Assembly (NCBI GenBank): GCA_002898675.1
Contig: BEHW01000086.1
Span: 1 to 8,859, forward strand
Length of the DNA stretch: 8,859 bases
Origin: a bacterium HR20
GTDB lineage: Bacteria; Bacteroidota; Ignavibacteria; Kapaibacteriales; NICIL-2
Direction: 5' to 3'
In this document: piece by piece, positions 6,512 through 8,859 of the stretch
How the letters are laid out: the number at the start of each line of letters is the position of its first letter
Numbering within the stretch: the first letter of the stretch is position 1
Made by a program: the position numbers and the translations under genes
The notes under the pieces: model-generated
What the model saw: only the letters and a program-made list of their open reading frames with translations
The model's database searches: none
What the model was told of the DNA's origin: nothing

Positions 6512-8259
6512 CGTCGCTGTTGAACCAGAGTGTTCAACGTTGGAAAGAGCTGGTGCAGAGCATTCCCTGGACGAGCGAGCACCTCTGTCAGCGGGCCTCG
6601 CTCGATGATGTACCCATCATGGAGAACTGCAACTGTCTGGGAGTATACGACGATTTCTGGATCGTGAGAAATCGTAACAACGGTCCAGGGATTGTCTTCA
6701 GCATAGAGCGCTTTGAGTATCTCCAACTTGATGTGGTCCTCGATCCCATTGAAACCTTCATCAATGATGAGAAGAGCGGGCCGATGTACAATCGCACGTG
6801 CAACCATGATGCGCCGGATTTGGCCTGTAGAAAGGTTCGTTCCACGCGGACCAACATCCGTCAGTAGACCTTTGCCCAGACCGCTGACCCACTTATCAAG
6901 TTTTGCGACCGACAGCGCCCACCACACGTCATCTTGCGGTACCCACTGGCGACCCCAAAGAACGTTGTCGAGGACCGTTCCACTGAGTACTTCATCGCTG
7001 GTTTTGATGTACCCGACGTAGCGGCGGTATGTGGTACGGTCAAGCAAGCGGGTATCAATCCCGTTGATATACACCGCTCCATGCTCTGGTTGTAATAGGC
7101 CGATAATCAAATGCGCAATCGTGGATTTCCCAAGTCCACTTGCACCGACGATCGCTAAGCGATCGTTTGGCTCGATTGTGAGATTGATCGAACGCAGCAG
7201 TGGTGTATCCTTGCGGTATTCAAACCGCACGTTTACAAGTTCTACTTTGAGTCCTTTTGGTTGGCCGTCACTCGAGAAGGTGAGCGTTCCATTTTTCTCA
7301 TGCTCGAGACTGGTGAGCTGCTCGATCTTTTCGAGCGAGGTTAGCAACGTGAAAAACGATGGTATCTGCTTGATGATGTTCTCGATGCTGCTCAAAAAGA
7401 GCAGTATGATGATTTCACTGGCAACTAACTGACCGAGCGAAATCTGGCGATCAATTACCAGCATACCACCGGTCAGCAGTACAGCAACAATGATCACTAT
7501 CCGCATCACGGTCGCAACAAGCTGCTGCCGGATGATGATTTTGAAGTGCTCTTTCCGACGTGACAGCCACAGTTGGAGAGGTGATTCAAAGCGATCGACA
7601 ATTTGCTGTGCACTGGAGAACACTTTGTAACTGATAATGTTCATCCCAACCTCGTCGAGTGCATCTGCGAGGGCGTACTTGGCACTGGACTCGGCAATGT
7701 TCGTTCGGACACCGCCGTAGCCGGCAACGATGATCAGCCCAAGCGTTAGCAAAACAAGCAGCGTTGTAATTCCCCAGAGAAAGGAGCTAAAGATTGCCAT
7801 GAACACCAAACCGACAAGTATGGAAAGCAAAGCTGTGATTGTATCGAGCGTCAGCTTGGTGAACACTTTCTGAATGTTGACAACATCGAAAAAGCGGTTG
7901 AGAAGAGAAAGTACATCCTTGTGCTCGAATTCCCGGATATCAGTTTCCCAAAGAGCAGAGGCAGCTTGACAGGTGGTGCGTACAAAGATGCGCCGTTCGA
8001 TAAGTTCGGCAATGTACAGCTGAACTATGCTAAACCCACCGCTGATAATCAGCAAAATCGTCAGCGCTACCGTCACCACGATGAGCGGCAAGGTGATGGT
8101 TCCTGCCGCGATAGTTGTTACGAGCAGGTCCACTGCGAGCGGCACCGAAAGCGAGAAAATGCTCACCAGAATTCCATAGCCAATGAGCAGTGCGATATCT
8201 CGACTTTCGAGTTCAACCAGGTTGAATAGGAGCCGAAGTGGGGAGGACTTTGCAGCCAC
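6508..8259 (-). CDS. ABC exporter half-transporter (transmembrane domain fused to ATPase domain), type 1 secretion-like
   Basis: Inner membrane ATP-driven exporter subunit, expected to work as a homodimer with the two genes downstream. The 583-aa protein has a type I exporter membrane domain (helices around 22-48, 57-80, 138-160, 163-182, 248-268, 277-292) and an ATPase domain (about 338-570). Visible motifs are an A-loop Tyr348, Walker A GASGLGKST (372-380), signature LSTGQ (476-480), Walker B ALLIIDE (495-501; catalytic Glu501) and H-loop His532. The Q-loop position aligns to Thr420 (YIKTSDEVLSGT instead of the usual YxPQDxxLFSGT), and the D-loop reads NGIE rather than SALD. There is no C39 peptidase domain, as the membrane domain begins at once; length resembles PrtD-type exporters. 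The start is a GTG with in-frame stop TAG at 8281-8283 upstream and no clear Shine-Dalgarno, so the start is the least certain part. Cargo is unknown. Confidence 0.93.
   Translation of the reverse strand: MAAKSSPLRLLFNLVELESRDIALLIGYGILVSIFSLSVPLAVDLLVTTIAAGTITLPLIVVTVALTILLIISGGFSIVQLYIAELIERRIFVRTTCQAASALWETDIREFEHKDVLSLLNRFFDVVNIQKVFTKLTLDTITALLSILVGLVFMAIFSSFLWGITTLLVLLTLGLIIVAGYGGVRTNIAESSAKYALADALDEVGMNIISYKVFSSAQQIVDRFESPLQLWLSRRKEHFKIIIRQQLVATVMRIVIIVAVLLTGGMLVIDRQISLGQLVASEIIILLFLSSIENIIKQIPSFFTLLTSLEKIEQLTSLEHEKNGTLTFSSDGQPKGLKVELVNVRFEYRKDTPLLRSINLTIEPNDRLAIVGASGLGKSTIAHLIIGLLQPEHGAVYINGIDTRLLDRTTYRRYVGYIKTSDEVLSGTVLDNVLWGRQWVPQDDVWWALSVAKLDKWVSGLGKGLLTDVGPRGTNLSTGQIRRIMVARAIVHRPALLIIDEGFNGIEDHIKLEILKALYAEDNPWTVVTISHDPEIVVYSQTVAVLHDGYIIERGPLTEVLARPGNALHQLFPTLNTLVQQRR
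7148..7166. repeat. 19-base near-perfect palindrome just before the Walker A codons
   Basis: ACGATCGCT, a single central A, then AGCGATCGT: nine perfectly paired bases on each side. It encodes residues 365-371 of the ABC protein (N-D-R-L-A-I-V), directly ahead of the Walker A codons (7120-7146). It contains two GATC sites. No T-run follows. It is either a strong mRNA hairpin or a coincidence of codon choice. Confidence 0.8.
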
Positions 8260-8324
8260 CAGAATAGCACTCGGAAAAAACTACTATCGCTCTTTGACGA
8301 ACTCCAGTACAGCGCTATTTCACG
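8260..8324 (-). other. 65-base gap between the OmpA-domain gene and the exporter operon
   Basis: Read on the - strand, this gap holds a weak stem near the OmpA-domain stop (TAGCG at about 8328-8324 pairing, with one wobble, with CGCTG further down), then a run of six T (8280-8275), then the exporter GTG start. The T-run is about 30 bases from the stem, so it is not a convincing terminator. TAGTTTTT (8283-8276) partly resembles the Bacteroidota -7 element TAnnTTTG, but no matching -33 element is present at the right distance. Whether the exporter is transcribed from here or reads through from the OmpA-domain gene cannot be decided by eye. Confidence 0.4.
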
Positions 8325-8859
8325 CTATGGGAGCGTCACCCGAATCGAACGGTTCAGGAAACGTCCCTCAGGAAGTGCATCGGGAAAACGCCGCTCAATG
8401 CCACGTGCGACGATGCGAATCCTCTTGCTGGCTGCAAGGGTGCGGAGATAGCTTTCCGTTGCCCGGGCACGCTCTTCTGCAAGCCGACGGTTACGGGCGA
8501 TATCGCCGAGCACATCAGCACTTCCGCCGATTTCAATTGTCGCACCATCTGGTATGCGCTCGATGAGTTGGCGAAGGAGTTCGCGGTTTTCTGCAGAAAG
8601 CTGGCTGCTGTTGTAGTCAAACCGCAGCACTGCTTCAAAGCGTGCTGTGGATAGCTCAACCCGCCGCCGAGGGAGCGTGCTCAGCACAACCGTAACCGAG
8701 TCGCTTGCCTGGATGCCAGTCTGTGGAATAGCCCCGTGCGCAGTGAGTACGACGTGTTCAGCTGCTGGTGCAAGCCGCAGCCGAATCGGCACACGTACGG
8801 TTCCTGTATCCCCACGGAGCTTGGGCTCTGCACCAGTAGCTTCCAGCAGGATTGAATCT
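8325..8859 (-). CDS. OmpA/MotB C-terminal-domain protein, partial (N-terminus outside window)
   Basis: C-terminal 177 residues of a larger envelope protein. The frame stays open to the right edge, reading back as S-I-L-L-E-A-T-G-A-E-P-K-L-R-G-D before the GTG at 8790-8792, so the start is outside. Counting from that GTG, a beta-rich segment (1-50) leads into an OmpA-like peptidoglycan-binding domain: LRFDYNSSQL (56-65), ATIEIGGSAD (84-93), NRRLAEERARA (101-111), RIRIVARG (124-131) and EGRFLNRSIRVTL (142-154). Asp93 and Arg108 are 15 residues apart, matching the Asp/Arg pair that holds diaminopimelate in known OmpA domains; the usual G-[HYF]-[ST]-D motif has become GSAD. The expected role is non-covalent anchoring to peptidoglycan. 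It is co-directional with the exporter genes, 65 bases upstream of them. What the missing N-terminal part does cannot be told. Confidence 0.88.
   Translation of the reverse strand, partial: DSILLEATGAEPKLRGDTGTVRVPIRLRLAPAAEHVVLTAHGAIPQTGIQASDSVTVVLSTLPRRRVELSTARFEAVLRFDYNSSQLSAENRELLRQLIERIPDGATIEIGGSADVLGDIARNRRLAEERARATESYLRTLAASKRIRIVARGIERRFPDALPEGRFLNRSIRVTLP

Noticed and set aside
5885..6523. + strand frame of 212 codons opposite the membrane fusion gene
   Set aside because: It is antisense to the coiled-coil region and its apparent Leu/Cys-rich character mirrors Gln/Glu/Ala codons on the other strand.
8260..8324. Intrinsic terminator or sigma-70 promoter between the OmpA-domain gene and the ABC gene
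   Set aside because: The T-run is about 30 bases from the only stem, and TATTCT near the GTG has no -35 partner; neither is strong enough to call.

Overview
The window reads as a chromosomal segment of a Gram-negative, LPS-making bacterium, probably from the Bacteroidota/Chlorobiota/Ignavibacteria side of the FCB group. This placement is an inference from four things: the sensor kinase has the H-box and 'TTKERGWGLGL' F-box style I associate with that group; the OmpA-type C-terminus is divergent; Shine-Dalgarno sequences are almost absent at gene starts; and genes are tightly packed with 4-8 base overlaps. Base composition looks even throughout. I see no mobile element, tRNA, rRNA or CRISPR, and no gene-free gap longer than about 100 bases.

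There are two convergent gene blocks. Block 1 (+ strand, bases 1-3597) holds the C-terminal part of a sensor histidine kinase (cut by the window edge), kdsA (Kdo-8-phosphate synthase), an LptC-like lipoprotein, tpiA (triosephosphate isomerase) and a PgsA-type CDP-alcohol phosphatidyltransferase. kdsA/lptC overlap by 4 bases and tpiA/pgsA by 8. The theme is envelope supply: Kdo for the LPS core, LPS transport, triose phosphate interconversion upstream of glycerol-3-phosphate, and phosphatidylglycerol-phosphate synthesis.

Block 2 (- strand, read from 8859 down to 3591) holds the C-terminal part of an OmpA/MotB-domain protein (cut by the window edge), then a complete three-gene exporter: a 583-aa ABC half-transporter, a 490-aa HlyD-type membrane fusion protein and a 483-aa TolC-type outer membrane factor. 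The three exporter genes are joined by 4-base start/stop overlaps, so they are almost certainly co-translated and make one inner-to-outer-membrane channel. The ABC protein has no N-terminal C39 peptidase domain, and no candidate cargo gene lies in the window. The last genes of the two blocks overlap tail to tail by 7 bases.

Most of the window is housekeeping. The parts most worth a second look are the exporter's altered nucleotide-binding motifs (Thr where the Q-loop Gln is expected, an altered D-loop, LSTGQ signature), its unknown cargo and its OmpA-domain neighbour. The operon joining Kdo, LptC, TpiA and PgsA is also notable. I found no convincing evidence of a wholly new type of system.
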